A stretch of 64,000 nucleotides of DNA from Colocasia esculenta (lineage: Eukaryota; Streptophyta; Magnoliopsida; Alismatales; Araceae). A program made the translations under genes and the position numbers. The notes under the pieces are model-generated. The model saw only the letters and a list, made by a program, of their open reading frames with translations, was not told where the DNA came from and did not search any database. Position 1 is the stretch's first letter. Each line of letters opens with the position of its first letter. This document shows positions 44,107 to 56,815 of the stretch, piece by piece. Location: the NCBI GenBank assembly GCA_014218235.1, contig CM024764.1:67927184-67991183 (forward strand). Direction: 5' to 3'.

Positions 44107-46765
44107 ATGGTCCAGTTAGGATATGAAAAGACATTAAGGTTAAAATGTCCCAATAGATGGTTTAATGTCCACTGCTGGTAGTAAGTTTGTGGTTTCTTGT
44201 GCTTTTTAGTATGGTTTTCATGTGAGCCTTAGTATGTGAATTGTGTGTATAGCTGGTTCGATTAGTAGTTGTGGATAATAGCAGAGAAATGGTGGTGTAG
44301 AGTGAGTAGTTATTGGGGTGTCAGTTGTGGTTAAAGTATAGTTGATTAAAGATTCTTTATTATAGAAATTAAAAGAATTAGTGAATTTAGTTATGAAATT
44401 CAGTAAAAAGTGTTTTAATGAGGATCAGAGTTGGTAGAGAGAGATATAAAGTAGTGATGTGATGAAATAATAGAGGGAACTGTATCGTGATGAGAAATAG
44501 GGTTCTGTGATTAGGACTGTTAAATGGGTGAATTGTGGTTGAGAACTATAGCAAAGACTGTTTTTGAGGTTGAGATTTATGTTAATAAAGTGTTAAGGAA
44601 CATTTTAGATAATAACATGATTAATGGCATGTTAGGTTTGAAATGATTAAGTGAGGTAGTTTAGCTTAAGATGATATGTTGGTAAGCAGAGGGGCAGTGA
44701 TCAAGATGGTCCTTAAGTGTGATTTGTAATTAAGAATAATTACAGTAAAGAGTTTAAGGGCAGTGTTGTTATGAATAATGAGGATAATAGGAACTCTGAT
44801 ATAGAAACCCATGTAAGTGTGTGTAGAGGTGACCAGTTGGTTAAAGAGAGAGTAAAAGAGTAATGGGAAGTTAGATTTTTTCGAGAATTTCATAAGAGAG
44901 AGATGTTTGTTTAGTAAGAGATAGAGGATAAAGATTTCGTAGAAAGATTTATATAAGGTTGCAGTGTTAAAGATAAGAGTAGTGGTGCCAACTTTTATGA
45001 GTAGATTGTGGGAGCAGAGAAGGAAAATTGGTGTCAGCGGCCGATTGAAGTTAAAGCTAAGTAATTAAAGTAAGTTGAAGCTATGCAAATTAGAATAGAA
45101 AAGGTAAAGTCCATTGAGAAGCAATGGGGAAGAGCTGGGTAAATTGTGAATGAATATTTGTGAATGAGCTATAACAGTGAAATTGTTTATGATTAGCAGT
45201 AAATTAGCAATGTGGAATAAAGGAATCAAGTAGAATAAATCATTGTGTTTAAAAGAAATAATTTTAGTTTATAGTTATGGCGGAAAATAAGAAGGATTAT
45301 AGCATAGATGGCATTTGGAGATTAGTCAGCTAGTAAACTAGTTAAGAGAAATATTTTGTAGAAATTGTGTTATATTATTGGCAGTAAAGATAAAGTTTAG
45401 TATTAATGATCAGGTGAAGAAAAAGAATGTGATAGATTATAGAATAGTGATAATTAAATGATTCAAGAAGTGTGTAATAAGAATTTATGTAATGGTATAC
45501 AGTAAGGTGATTCAGATGAATAAATAAATTTTGTTATAAGAATATTTCCAAAATTTGAAGTAAAGTTATAATACTCAATTAAGGTATAGTAAAAGGGGAA
45601 TAGAAAAAGGTGAGGAGCAGTATAATCAGTTTAATGGTAAAGAAATTTTGAGATTTGATATCATATAATTGAGCAAGGCCTGAGGAAAGGTAAAGGCAAA
45701 TTTTCGGGTACTGAGAATGGAAAATTGTGAAAAGATATGAATTAGGTTTGTTAACTCAGTTAGAGAATATTGTTTGAAGCAAGGAAAATATATAAAGGGG
45801 AAAGTATATCAATAGAAATATGTTAAGATTCAGAATTCAATATGGTACAGATATAGTAGAAATTAGAATATGAGTTGAGTCAATTAAGTGGTGTTAATAT
45901 ATGATAAGAGAAATGTAAAGTTAGTTGGAAAGTATGATTTAAAGCAAGATAAGTTATTAATGGATTAAGAGAAATCCAGAATGCATGAAATATTTGGTGA
46001 AAGATTTAGTATAATCAAAGTAGCGCAACGTAAGCGTGGAAGGTTTAATATTCATAAGTAATCCGAAGTTTAAATAATTAAAAAAAGTTTAAAGTTTGTG
46101 CGCAATTAAGCAAAGGAGTAAAGATTCCTAGTCAGATATGAATCGAAGTAGTTGGTGCAGAATGGTCAGAGGCGGCAAAAAGTCTGAAGATGATAATTCA
46201 AATCTTGCAGGAAATAAATAATTGAGAATATAAAGACAGATAAAGTAAAGTAAAATAATGATTATTAGTGATAAGTAAATAGTGGAATGGCATCAAGAAA
46301 TTTGAAATTTTAAGCAGGGTTAGTATAGTAAAGTATCCAAAGATAATAATGTAAAGTGAAAGGATTTAAGAAAGAAAAGCAGCCCAAAAAATAAATGTTG
46401 CAAACACAACCAGGGAAATGTGGAAACGGATCGAGCCCAAGCAGATAAAGCGACATTGGCTAGGTAGAATTGCTCGGAAAATGTGGAAGTAGGTTCAGTC
46501 CAAGGAGATAAAGCACTAATAGCAAGGTAGAATCGCCTATAATTGAAAGGTAAGGAATGACAGAATAGATCGAGAGAATAAAGTAGTTGTGGAATAAATT
46601 AAAAAAAAAAGGGAAGGCAGAGCAAGTATGGAAATAAGCAGATGGTCTGAAAGAAAGATGCAGAAGAAGCTCTGTATATGGCTTTGTTTCTTTTTAGGTG
46701 AGAGTGTGATTTATTATCGTTCGTCTTGAATGTCGAGGATGACATTCTTTTTTAGGTGATAATAA
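44107..46765 (+). other. LARD interior, non-coding and C-poor
   Basis: The plus strand is rich in A, G and T and very poor in C: bases 44461-44520 have 19 G and 4 C, and 45421-45480 have 12 G and 1 C. No protein-like frame was found on either strand. Near 46416-46540 a diverged ~63-bp unit (gtggaa...cca aggagataaagc) is tandemly duplicated. The sequence tcgaggatgacattc before the 3' LTR is where gypsy elements usually have their PPT, but the tract is degenerate. Confidence 0.75.
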
Positions 46766-49700
46766 TGTAACGTAGCGCATTTTTCGGATCTTCATGGATC
46801 ATCGTTTAGTGGTAGTTCGAATCTGTGTTTATTGGTTTTAGTGTGGTGCTCATGACCAATATGGAGTCATTGAGCCTTGGTTGTGGTTTCCGCGCGTTGT
46901 GTGGAGCTTAGTGGACCAGCACGTTAAGACTGTAGTACCCGTTGGTTCACTGGGTGTGAACGCGACGGGGGTGTAGGTCGCGTTCTGAACGCGACGGCAG
47001 TGGGGGTCGCATTCTGGTTTCCGCTGTTTTGGGTCGACGTCTGCATGTACGCCGCGGGTCGCACGCTGGGGTGGCCTGCTGACGTCAGGAGTGGGAAGGC
47101 GACGGTCACCTATGTCGCGACCAGGTCGCGATGCAGAGCTATGTCGTGTTCCCAACCACTGTGCGGTTTTTAAGAAGGTTGGCCGAACAGAGCTTTTACA
47201 AGCTCTGCTCGACCGGGGGAGGAGCTGTGGCGGATTTCAAGGTGATTCGACGTTTTACCGTTGTTCTCATCACGCTCTCAACACGAGGACGTCGCATGGA
47301 GCGGGGGAGACGTCGTGCCGTAGCCGGATTGTGTGTTCTTCGCGGAGGTAGGGAGTTCTACCTTGATTTGTTACGTGGATTGCATGTTGGTTTGTTTACC
47401 ACTTTAAAAACAGTAGATACCATGCCTAGGAGGTGAAATGAGCATGAAAACCGGGTTGAAATGGTGTTTATGGTGGTTTGCATGGAAAATCCGGAGAGGG
47501 TTCCCGGATTAGGGTTTTCACTTGCGAAGTCGACAGACCCGGCTGTCGCGACAAGGTCGCGACAGTCCGACCTATCGCATTAGGGTTTGCTGACATGACA
47601 CAATGAAGGGTCACGATCTGAAGGCGACAGAACTTGCTGTCACGACCAAGTCGCGAATGGAAGACCCGTCGTGATGAGGCTCTTGGTTGCGACATGTCGG
47701 GGCGTCGCGATCAGAAGGGAACCTTGTCCCATGTCGCGATCACAGCCTAGGGTCCTGCTTTGCATGGTTTTGGTGATTTTGTTATCTGACTATCGATGTT
47801 TGTCGTTCATGGCTTTGGTAAGTGGTGTCAATGCTCCTGTAGCACTCTGTGAACGTGTGCCCACATTGTTAGTGGGTGGTTTTCGTAACAAGGGCAGTGT
47901 TTTCGTGATGTGAGTGTGTGCATGGCACGTACTGTTGTGGTGTTGGGCAATGAAGGTTCCGGTATGAACCTAGCCTTAGTCTTGTGACATTGTTTATAGA
48001 TTAATAGAGATGGTTTAAGTAGTGTAATGTAAGTAAGGTTAAGAGTTTGTGTATAAATAGTGTATATTGTATGTATTTGGCAAGGAGGTCGCGTGATGAC
48101 CAATGATAGTCCAGTTTGTGATTGGTTATCGTGGTTTACATTTGTGTTGGTGTGGGGTAGCTTGTAGGTCACAGGGTGATCGAGGACAAGCTATTCCTGA
48201 CACTTGTACCGTAGTTTGTAATGAAGAATATGTAAGTATGTATATATCGTGGTTTGTGCATTACCGAGTGTGGTGGTCTGGCGCCTATTCTAGAATGTCT
48301 CTTCAGTTGGGTGCCCCAGGTTCTGTGTGAGCCAGGCACGTGTGTGTGTGCTCGGGGCTTGTCTCGGTACAGTGGTACCATCGAGGTCTTGTCGTCTTCC
48401 TGGACACCCTCGCTCTCTGGGAGAGTTGTCGTCCGGCTGAGGGAAAGACGGCAGGGGACAGTGACTTGTGAGAGTTTGTTGTTTGGTCACTTTTAGCGCG
48501 CTTGTAGCTAGGGGGTTACGGACACCAGTAGATGTACTGGGCCCTGGCTAGTCCTGTTACCAGTGCCTCACTCTAGAGAGTTCGGGCCTGAGTCTCTAAA
48601 GGTACCAGGCATGGGCCTGCAGGGTGTGTGACCTGTAGGTTGTGGTGGTTTGGTTGGTCTCCACAATTCTTTGGCTTTACTTGTGGTTGTGGAGCGGCAG
48701 TTGGACCTTACGTCCGTGATTGCGAGACTGAGAGGTAGTTCTTGTGCTATGTTGTCCGGGTTGGATACTGGCGTCATGAACCAGTAGTCTGTTCCGTGTG
48801 GTGGCATCGTGCTTTTCGGCTCGTGCTTTGCTACAGGTTGTAACGTGTGTTGGTTGTGGTTTTACCAGTCAAGGTGTGCCATAATGTTGGCACGATTGTC
48901 GTGGTGGTTAGTGAGCGGAGACTCACTGGTTGTGGTTTGACTGGTTGTGATGTGCCCTGGTAGTGGCATAGTTGTGTTTGTGTTTCAGTGGTGGTACCTC
49001 GTGGTGGTAGGTACCTGTACCCTTTGTGGGTACTGGTTTCTCATGATACGCTGAGTACTAGCCTTTTCAGGTGGTGAAGTGGAGGTCTTACGGTGAGACC
49101 ATCCACTTGTTGTGTTTTACCCTTCTTTGGGTAAGTTTTCGAATATGGTTTAATGTGCAATAGATTGGCATCGTGGTAGCTAGTCCTGTTACTTAAGTGT
49201 GACATTCGATACATCGTGCTTTGAGGGTATAAAGGATTAGCTCTTGGTTAGCGGTCCTATTACCCATGTGTTGGAGGCTTGCCAGTGAAGCTAGTAGCTT
49301 AGGCAATGCTTTGCCTATGTGGCTTACAGCTTGGGCGACCAGTTGTTGAGGTGGTGTGCCCGTGAGGCTTATGGCCTAGGCTTTACAGTTTTTGGACAGA
49401 CTAGTAGCGTGGTGCTAGTTCTGCTGTCTCTTCTTCTTTCCGCGATTTGTGTTAATTGATATAATTATGTTTTGATGTGAGCATGATATGGCTTGGCTAC
49501 CGGTGTTGCCAGTGAGACCCGTTGGGGTTGAGGTCCTCCCGTATTATGTGTGGCTTTGGGTGGTCCCCTACTGAGTCAGTGACTTGTTGAGGCTCACTCC
49601 CTTACAGTTCTTTTCAGGGTTTACCGTTGGTGTGGCTTGCGGAGGTGTCGAGACAGACTTGTACCACCAACAGTAGTGTTAGGACAGTTGTGTGAGCTTG

Positions 49701-49954
49701 TGCTCCCTCGGGGTATGGCCCAGGTAGTTGTACTCTACTTAATTTGGACATGTAATAATGTAATGGGACAGTTGTAAACTATTATATGCAGATATGAGTA
49801 CATGTACTTTCTTGTGTCTCTTACTGTTGTGGTTTGTCTTTTATATTCTTCCTGGACACGTGTGTGAGATATCCCTTGCGAGACTTCGGTCCGTTCGTGG
49901 GAGACGGATCTGGATATGGACCCTTATTGGGCATAAGTATCCAGGGCCATCACA
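46766..49954 (+). repeat. 3' LTR of the LARD
   Basis: The LTR is nearly the same length as the 5' copy, with the same islands (about 46960-47140 and 47520-47750). Confidence 0.92.
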
Positions 49955-51090
49955 ATAATGACCAGGTGGGCAAGCATATTCAGCAGGTAGGCAACCAATG
50001 GGACCATCAATGGCATCTCTCATGGTCTTCATGCGAGTAGCACCAGCACAAGGTATACGAGGGGCTGATAGGGAAGTATCTCCAGAGGATGGAGAGGTTG
50101 CCACCCCGAAAGGAGAATGTTGAGCATGAGGAGGCGACTGATGCTGCATCACATTTCCAGAATCAGTAGGAGCAATAACTTGTGGTTGATAGTTGATGGG
50201 TGACTTCTGCTTGTGGGCCGAAATTGCAGGGTGCACAGCAGAAGGATGGTTAAATGGCAAAGGGCCCTCCACAACAGAGGCAGCAGTAAAGGATGGGTCA
50301 ATGATAGAGATAGCTGCAACTTCTGCACTATCAAAAGTCAAAGGGACAACCGCATCAGTGTCATGAGCAGCAGTGGCGGCCAAAGTGGCAGTAAGCACAA
50401 CTTGCTGCAAAGAAGGAGTAGGGAGCACAACATCCTCGTGATGTTGAGTGTGATCATTATGCGAAGACGAGAGCTCAAACGGACTAGTCGCCACCAACGG
50501 ATGAGAGATATCTTTCAGTCCAAGATCTGCTTGCTGATGAGGCATGTCATCGAGCACATTCAGAGCAATATTGGATGCAGTTGGTTGTTCAGGATAAACG
50601 GCATGGCCAAGGCCAAGAAGAACATCAAAAGAAACATTCACCACAGCAAGACAACAATCAGCAACACTGGTCATCAGTGAAGCTAAGATCTGATCACTAT
50701 GCTTCTGTTGATCAAGGACAGTAACATCTAGAGCAGGAGCAACGACAACGTCCGCAGACGTAGCAGGCATAGGCGGACCAGACGTATTAGCCATGGCTGC
50801 ATATGCCACTAGCTATTGGGGAGTATTATAGAGCACTTGGAGAGCATTATTTGGCATATTATTCTTTGTGGCATTCATAGTTTGCCGAATGGGACTTACA
50901 TCGAACACATTGCGAGCAACATTTGACATACGTACAGAATCAAATGGAGAAGGAGCCTAACTAGTAGGAGGTGCTGGGGCATCGTTACTCTTATCAATAG
51001 TGTGGACATGGCTCCAAACTTTCTTTCCTTCAGATTGACGAGGAGCAGAGCTAACAGGCTTTGGGTGCTGCTCACCAAGAGGATGTTTTC
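49955..51090 (-). pseudogene. LINE ORF1, middle/C-terminal segment (second segment)
   Basis: One minus-strand frame runs from 51090 to 49955. It begins HPKPVSSAPRQSEGKKVWSH, a basic region usual after the ORF1 zinc knuckle, and continues as a low-complexity Ala/Pro/Asp/Ser-rich tail. In-frame stops lie near 50958 and 50813. Its upstream part is at 55834-56810 beyond the solo LTR, and its end at 40771-40901 beyond the LARD. The reading frame is preserved across both insertion points. Confidence 0.7.
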
Positions 51091-53253
51091 TGCTATAGCA
51101 ACTCTAGTATTAAAAATTTATAAATAAATTTAAATTAGAATAAAAGGTCGATAAATTTGAAGAAAAGGGGAATAATTAAACCCATTAAGTCAAAATAGGA
51201 GTTGGGTTTACACTAATGGTCCATGAATAGATTAATGGGCCCAAAAGCTAAGAGCCCATTGTTGGATGGGAGATAATGAAGTGTAAATTCGTACCTAAAT
51301 TATTAATAAATATAAAAGGGTTCAGATAATCACTATTTAACTCATAATTATCCTAAAAAGTAGTCCTAGACCTATCCTAACCCATTGGCCATGAAATTAG
51401 AGTCCTCCCCAAGTCATTTAGGTGGATAAATGCTAGAAAAAGGGAGATAATTATTGAAAATTCGGAGTTGGATGAGAAGGAAGAGTTTTAAGTAAAAAGG
51501 AGACTTATAACATACAAATAACCCTCTAATTCGTGCCTAGCCAACCTAGACAACCTCTGAAGCCTGGAGAACAAGGAAGAGGAGCTTTTAGACGTGGAGA
51601 CCAGGGAAGAAAAGGCTAGGAACAAGGTGTTCATCAAGTTCTTCATTTTTCTGCCCTAGAATTTCAAAGCATGAAAAGGTAGGCAATCTCTCAAGCAAAA
51701 ACTAATTAACTTCGACCCTAGGTAGACCATGATCCCATCTTCGAAAGTCCCATGTTTTCTCTAATTTTTATCGTGCCATTTAGGAGTATTTCATGCTCCA
51801 AATCCTGTTAAGAACATGCACTCGACTTGTCATGTTCACCTTAATTCCATGTCTATACTTGATCTCGTGCCTTGAAATTTTTATTGTACATGCTTCATGA
51901 TGCCAGGGATTGAATGAAACCATTTCCCCCAATTTCTATCATGTACCCTATTCGAATTTAATCATTTTTCATCACTATGTATGGTTTTGATTCAATGAGA
52001 AGTAACCCAATCATAGCATGCCCATACCATGTCCAATCTCTAATTATTCGTTATTGCGGATAAATATGCATGTCTAGTTTCAATTAAGAGATGTGGTTTC
52101 ATGATTTTACATTAAGTATATGATTTTATATAAATTTTACAAGTCCAATGTATCATCATTGGAAGGATAGGACCGAAACCCAAGGTGAACCAATCCACTA
52201 TTAGGGCTCTGCCTGACCCTCTGAGAACCCGATGGCCCGACCCATCGCGATTCTCAAAAGGTCACAACAGAGGGACACGTCTTGACATGAATACGAAGGG
52301 CCGACATGTCGCGCTCTTCACACCCTGTATCGATTGTCAAAAACGCGACAGACCCTTACGTCGCATTCTAGACCGCTTGCTCAAATCACGACCGGTCACC
52401 CCGTTGCGATTATAGTAGTAATCGATTTGCCTAACGAAGTTCATGTGAACGTGACTGACCTGCCCGTCGCGATTTGAAATGTGACAGGTACCCCCGTCGC
52501 GTTCTTACTGTGTTAACCAGAACCCTAAATTTTTATGCAAACAATGTTAATTATGCCATTTAATCACTATTTAACTATTGTCATATGTTGTTACGAACAG
52601 TGACGACATGTTATGAATAATGGGTGTTAATCTCATGACTTTTAATAATAAAAAATGTGTGCACAATTATCTCTTGCTCGTTTGATTTTCTTACACATGC
52701 ACATACTATACATGAATCTTTGCCATGAAACCTTACCGAGTTTACTCAATAATATATCTGGTAATTAAGTGCAATTAATCATGTAATTTTCCTATTTATT
52801 TAAATGGACTTGTCTTCATTTTAAATCACTTGACTTGGATACTGTTATCGCATCCCTCTACCTTCGAGCACTCAAGGCATGACGGATAATTATTTCTATA
52901 CACACTTCTATCTTGGCTTAGACGACCTCTCCATTGAGAATACTCCTGACTGGAGCAGGAACTCCTTGTCGAGGCCTCCGTAAGACTTCTTGGCTTTGGC
53001 AGACATCCATTACCGACGAACGTGTTGTACCATTAATAACTATTTTACCCTTAGGGATCAGCATGATCCAACGGCCTTAGATTGTTTTCTCTCACCTTGA
53101 GATCATGACAGACCTCTGGCCTATATGTTGAACCACTCTATAGTTTACCCTTTTATTTTAGTGATAACAAAATTTATGATTAATTAAATATTATTCAATA
53201 TATTCAATATCATGTTTTTCTAATAAATATAATTTTATGACATTATTGCTGTG

Positions 53254-54792
53254 TGATTTGCACTAAAAAGATAAATCGATGTCCATTCAATATACATCGA
53301 TTTTAGTTCACAAAGTGCCACATTGATTTGCTTGAAAACATGGATTTCACTGCAACATCGATTTGCTTGAAAACAAGGATTTGCCTCTCACATCAAATTG
53401 ATAAGTGAAACATCGATTTGCCTCTCACATCGATTTGATAAGTGAAACATCGATTTGCCTCTCACATCGATTTGATAAGTGAAACATTGATTTGCCTCTC
53501 ACATCGATTTGGTAAGTGAAACATGGATTTGCTTCTCACATGGATTTCATAAGTGAAACATAGATTCGCTTGAAAACATGGATTTGCCTCAAACATGGAT
53601 TTGCTTCAAACATGGATTTGCTTCTGACATGGATTTCATAAGTGAAACATGGATTCGCTTGAAAACATGGATTTGCTTCAAACATGGATTTACTTCTCAC
53701 ATGGATTTCATAAGTGAAATATGGATTCACTTGTAAAACATGGATTTCAACATGGATTTCACTTAAACATCAATTTCTTAATATTTCAAAATGTTTTTGG
53801 CATCTAATGAAAAGTCAAATATATTTTTGACAGAAGATCTCTTTTATCTTTCCAGATCTCTTCTCTCTTGTCAGAACAAAAAGAACATACCTACCACTTC
53901 TGGGAGACAACAGGAAACATAGACGTATGAACCTTTTTGACAGAAACACTCTTTAAACTAAACACTTTCTTCTATGCTTGCAGACCTCGTAGACCACAAA
54001 GTATCAGAAGAAAGAGAAGATAAGCAACGGCTAGAACTCCAATGGATTTGTTCAAAGCTGCTCATATAAAAGATGAAGTAAGGCTGAAGAACAAAGTGAG
54101 AGCTTTCCTGAAGATCTTTAAAGGAGTGTACATCCTGTAAGGAACAAAAAACTCCACATACACTCAAAGGAAAAGAGAGAAAGAGCCCGAGCTCAAGAAG
54201 AAGTGTTCAAGCAACTGAAGCATTCAAGCTCCTTCTCCTCTCTTCACTCTCTCTGTGTGCATCTTTGTAATCTGGGGAGAGAATCTTTTCGCTGAGAGTC
54301 TCATTTAGTTGGTGTTCATCTGTTCCAACTCTCAGCGCTGTTCTTTCTTTTCTAAGAAAGATTTTTGTCTAGTTGTAGGACTGTATACAGTGTAGAACCT
54401 AGCTAGGGGTTTGTGTCTATCAGAACCGTATTGAGGTTTGTACCAGGAGGTTGGCTTCTTGACCTGTAAAAGAAGTGGGCTGCCTTCTTGCCCGGGAAAG
54501 AGAAGAAGACCAGCTGGGGTGCTGGGTGTTGTATTGTCCTTGAGGGGGACTGTACCCTTGGTTAGTTAAAGCCCAAGAGGTTGCTTGGGGACTGGACATA
54601 GGACTTCCATGTGGGAAGGGCCGAACCAGGATAAATTCACTGTGTCCTTTGCGTGATTTCTACTCTTTATCACACTAAACTAACCAAACTTTCGAGTGAT
54701 AATTTTCTGTGTTTTAAGTTTCTATTTTAGATTTCAGAAAAACCAATTCACCCCCCCTAGGTTAGCTTGCTGCCGTACCAAAAGGGCCAACA
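53254..54792 (+). mobile_element. Copia-type solo LTR with minisatellite
   Basis: The 1539-bp segment starts TGATTTGCAC and ends GGGCCAACA, flanked by CTGTG at 53249-53253 and 54793-54797. The end region (ttcaccccccctaggttagc before ccaaca) is typical of copia LTR 3' ends. No internal region is present, as after LTR-LTR recombination. Confidence 0.8.
53320..53770 (+). repeat. Minisatellite of ~37-bp units inside the copia solo LTR
   Basis: Repeats of the type catcgatttgcctctcacat plus cgatttgataagtgaaa occur, best preserved at 53405-53520. Later copies have atggattt in place of atcgattt and shorter spacers. A repetitive minus-strand ORF here is only a reflection of the repeat. Confidence 0.88.
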
Positions 54793-55833
54793 CTGTGTTT
54801 GTAACACAGCTATTGGGCGTTTGTGACTTCTACTGGACTGTCGACACACGACCATGTGTGTTGTGCAACTATTCTTATCCCCTGTTTATCGTCGATTTAC
54901 GAATACGACCCTAGTTTTCATCTATGGTCTTTGTATTCACATCTACTTCACGTTCTCTCTATACTCTCATCTATTCATCAATTACTTTCATCTATTCTTG
55001 GTACTCTATTTAGCCATCTATTTGATTGTCTAAGATAACAAACACAATCATGCCAGACAACATTATAAAGGGCCCGATCTGGTCCTGGGAGGTGTGCTCG
55101 AAAGGCTATAACTCACGGAGGTTTAATGATCAGGGTATACAACATAATACCCAAATGCCATACTATTAAGATTTAATCTATGACAATCAAATCAATCACT
55201 ATACTATGTTCTCTCGGTTGACAAGAAGATCGACCAAACATGCTATCTCGACTAGTGCACTTTTGTGCAAACTTTACATGCTATCTCGTTATATGGCCAA
55301 TTCGTTATCATGCTTGTTATGCTATTATCATGTGCAAGTGTTATCATTCTCTTGCTATCACATGACATTACTCTCTTGACTATACTTGAACATTCTCTCT
55401 AGTTATCCTGCTTTACAAGATATTAATCACTTAAAGCATGCCTCTTTACATGAGATATTAAGTCCTACTGGGCGGTTATCGTTCATCCTGTGCTATTTGT
55501 TATATGTGTTTCAGGTGATTCTGATGGAGACTACCATACGCACGAGGATGGGGATGAGGATGTGCAGGAGTGACCAGTCTTTACAACAACCAAAGTTTTT
55601 AGTAGTTAGTTAGATGGATAGTTATTTTGTAGTTATTTTATTTTGAATAAAGTACTATGAGCCCATAGTTATGGCTCTGAATTAGTGATTGTAATAGATG
55701 ATTAGTGGAATTATTAATGAAGTTAGATCGTTTGGCATTATTTGAATTTGTGCAATGGTTTGATGTCTATTTCTCGCTCTATACTATTTATTTAACTATT
55801 TACCGCTCTGATATTCCACGTCGGGGCATTACA

Positions 55834-56810
55834 TCTACACTTGGACTGCACATGACCAATGCGTTTGCATGAGAAGTAGAACAACGATGGTTCAGGGAAG
55901 ACTAGTGGCTGCCAGAACCCATCCGAACCAATGCCCACACCCAGATCCTTTCAGGAATGCTTAGAGATGTCCAGCTCGACATTGACTCGAGCAGCCTGTG
56001 TGCGAGTCAAACAGAGAGTGTTCTTGTCTATTTTTAGGACAAGCCCAATGCTCCCAGCAATGGAGCAAAGCATACCATCATTAAAGAAATTTTCTGGAAG
56101 ACCAGGAAGCTCCAACTAGACCAGAATGAGTGTGGAATCTGCTTCAAGGGAGAAACTGATAGACTACTTGAAGAATCTGAAAGGGCGCCCTTGGATGAGC
56201 AGTAATTCCTTCAGAAGAACCTGAATATAATCATCTCGGTTCTGAAATCTGATCATCAGGTGACAAACATCGATGGTGTTGATGACGAAATCTTGGAGGA
56301 AATTGAATCTCTATGCCAAATGAGATCTGATCTCCTGGCAAGGGGGGTGGCCTTGAGGAGTCCTGACTATGATGGTAAACTAAAGAGGCTTGCAGAATAG
56401 TTGGACTTCTTCAAGGGAGAAGAACGCTACTAGTTCACCAACATCAGTAGAGGTAGGAGCATGGACCAGCAAAGGAAGCATTGGTGGAGAAATGGATTGC
56501 AACAACACCTAGGCGAAAGAAGCTGGCTGCACCCCATGGCTAGGGCCAGTGGGAGCAGGTGCATGGTGTACAGAACCAGGCGCAGCAGGTGCACCAGAAG
56601 AAGAGGGCCCAAAGGTTGCAGATGCACCAAGGAGATAAGGTGCAAAGGAGCTGCCAACAGCTCCAAGAGAAGGGCGACCAGCCGTAGCAAGGGGTTGATG
56701 AGGGACCAGCAAAGAAGGAGCAGAAAGGTGGGCAGGGGGAGGCATGGCACCCCCCCCCCCCCCCCCCCCGGCGCCAATGCAACGATGACCAGCAACTGCT
56801 ACGGCATGAG
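55834..56810 (-). pseudogene. LINE ORF1, N-terminal part with DUF4283 and zinc knuckle (first segment)
   Basis: Minus-strand reading from about 56745 gives a Pro/Ala-rich start, then a DUF4283-type RNA-binding region (about 56400-56080, with INTIDVCHLMIRFQNRDDY and RPFRFFK). A segment ending in WLELPGLPENFF follows. A CCHC knuckle comes last (FSCKRIGHVQSKC, near 55840-55880). Stops near 56398, 56200 and 55960 break it. This order is that of ORF1 of plant L1-type LINEs, an RNA-binding chaperone. A run of 20 C at 56750-56769 lies near its start. Confidence 0.75.
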
Positions 56811-56815
56811 GACAC

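Larger units (their letters stand above)
40902..49954 (+). mobile_element. LARD-like non-autonomous LTR element, gypsy type
   Basis: Two LTRs of 3190 and 3189 bp (40902-44091 and 46766-49954) start TGTAACGTAGCGC and end in CACA. ATAAT is duplicated at 40897-40901 and 49955-49959. A PBS-like TTGGTATTAGAGCA follows the first LTR. The 2.67-kb interior (44092-46765) has no ORF above about 75 codons. Long LTRs with a non-coding interior define LARDs; PBS and LTR layout point to a Ty3/gypsy partner. By eye the first 70 LTR bases differ at about six sites, so this is an older insertion than the gag-only element. Confidence 0.92.
51091..55833 (-). mobile_element. Gypsy-type solo LTR (with nested copia solo LTR)
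   Basis: On the minus strand it begins TGTAATGCCCCGACG and ends CTATAGCA, and it interrupts the LINE ORF1 in frame. Apart from the nested insertion (53254-54797) it is about 3.2 kb with no coding region or second LTR. The flanking 5-mers (ttttc and tctac) agree at only three of five bases, so the target duplication has decayed or the ends are slightly off. A GCGAC/GTCGC-rich island lies at about 52220-52510. Confidence 0.65.

Noticed and set aside
53536..53730. Repetitive minus-strand ORF
   Set aside because: It is a by-product of the 37-bp minisatellite and has no start context or conservation beyond the repeat.
53280..53770. Possible CRISPR-like array
   Set aside because: The units are contiguous and variable without unique spacers, and this is plant nuclear DNA; it is a minisatellite.
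51086..55838. Clean target duplication for the gypsy solo LTR
   Set aside because: The flanking 5-mers match at only three of five positions; I left the call at moderate confidence.
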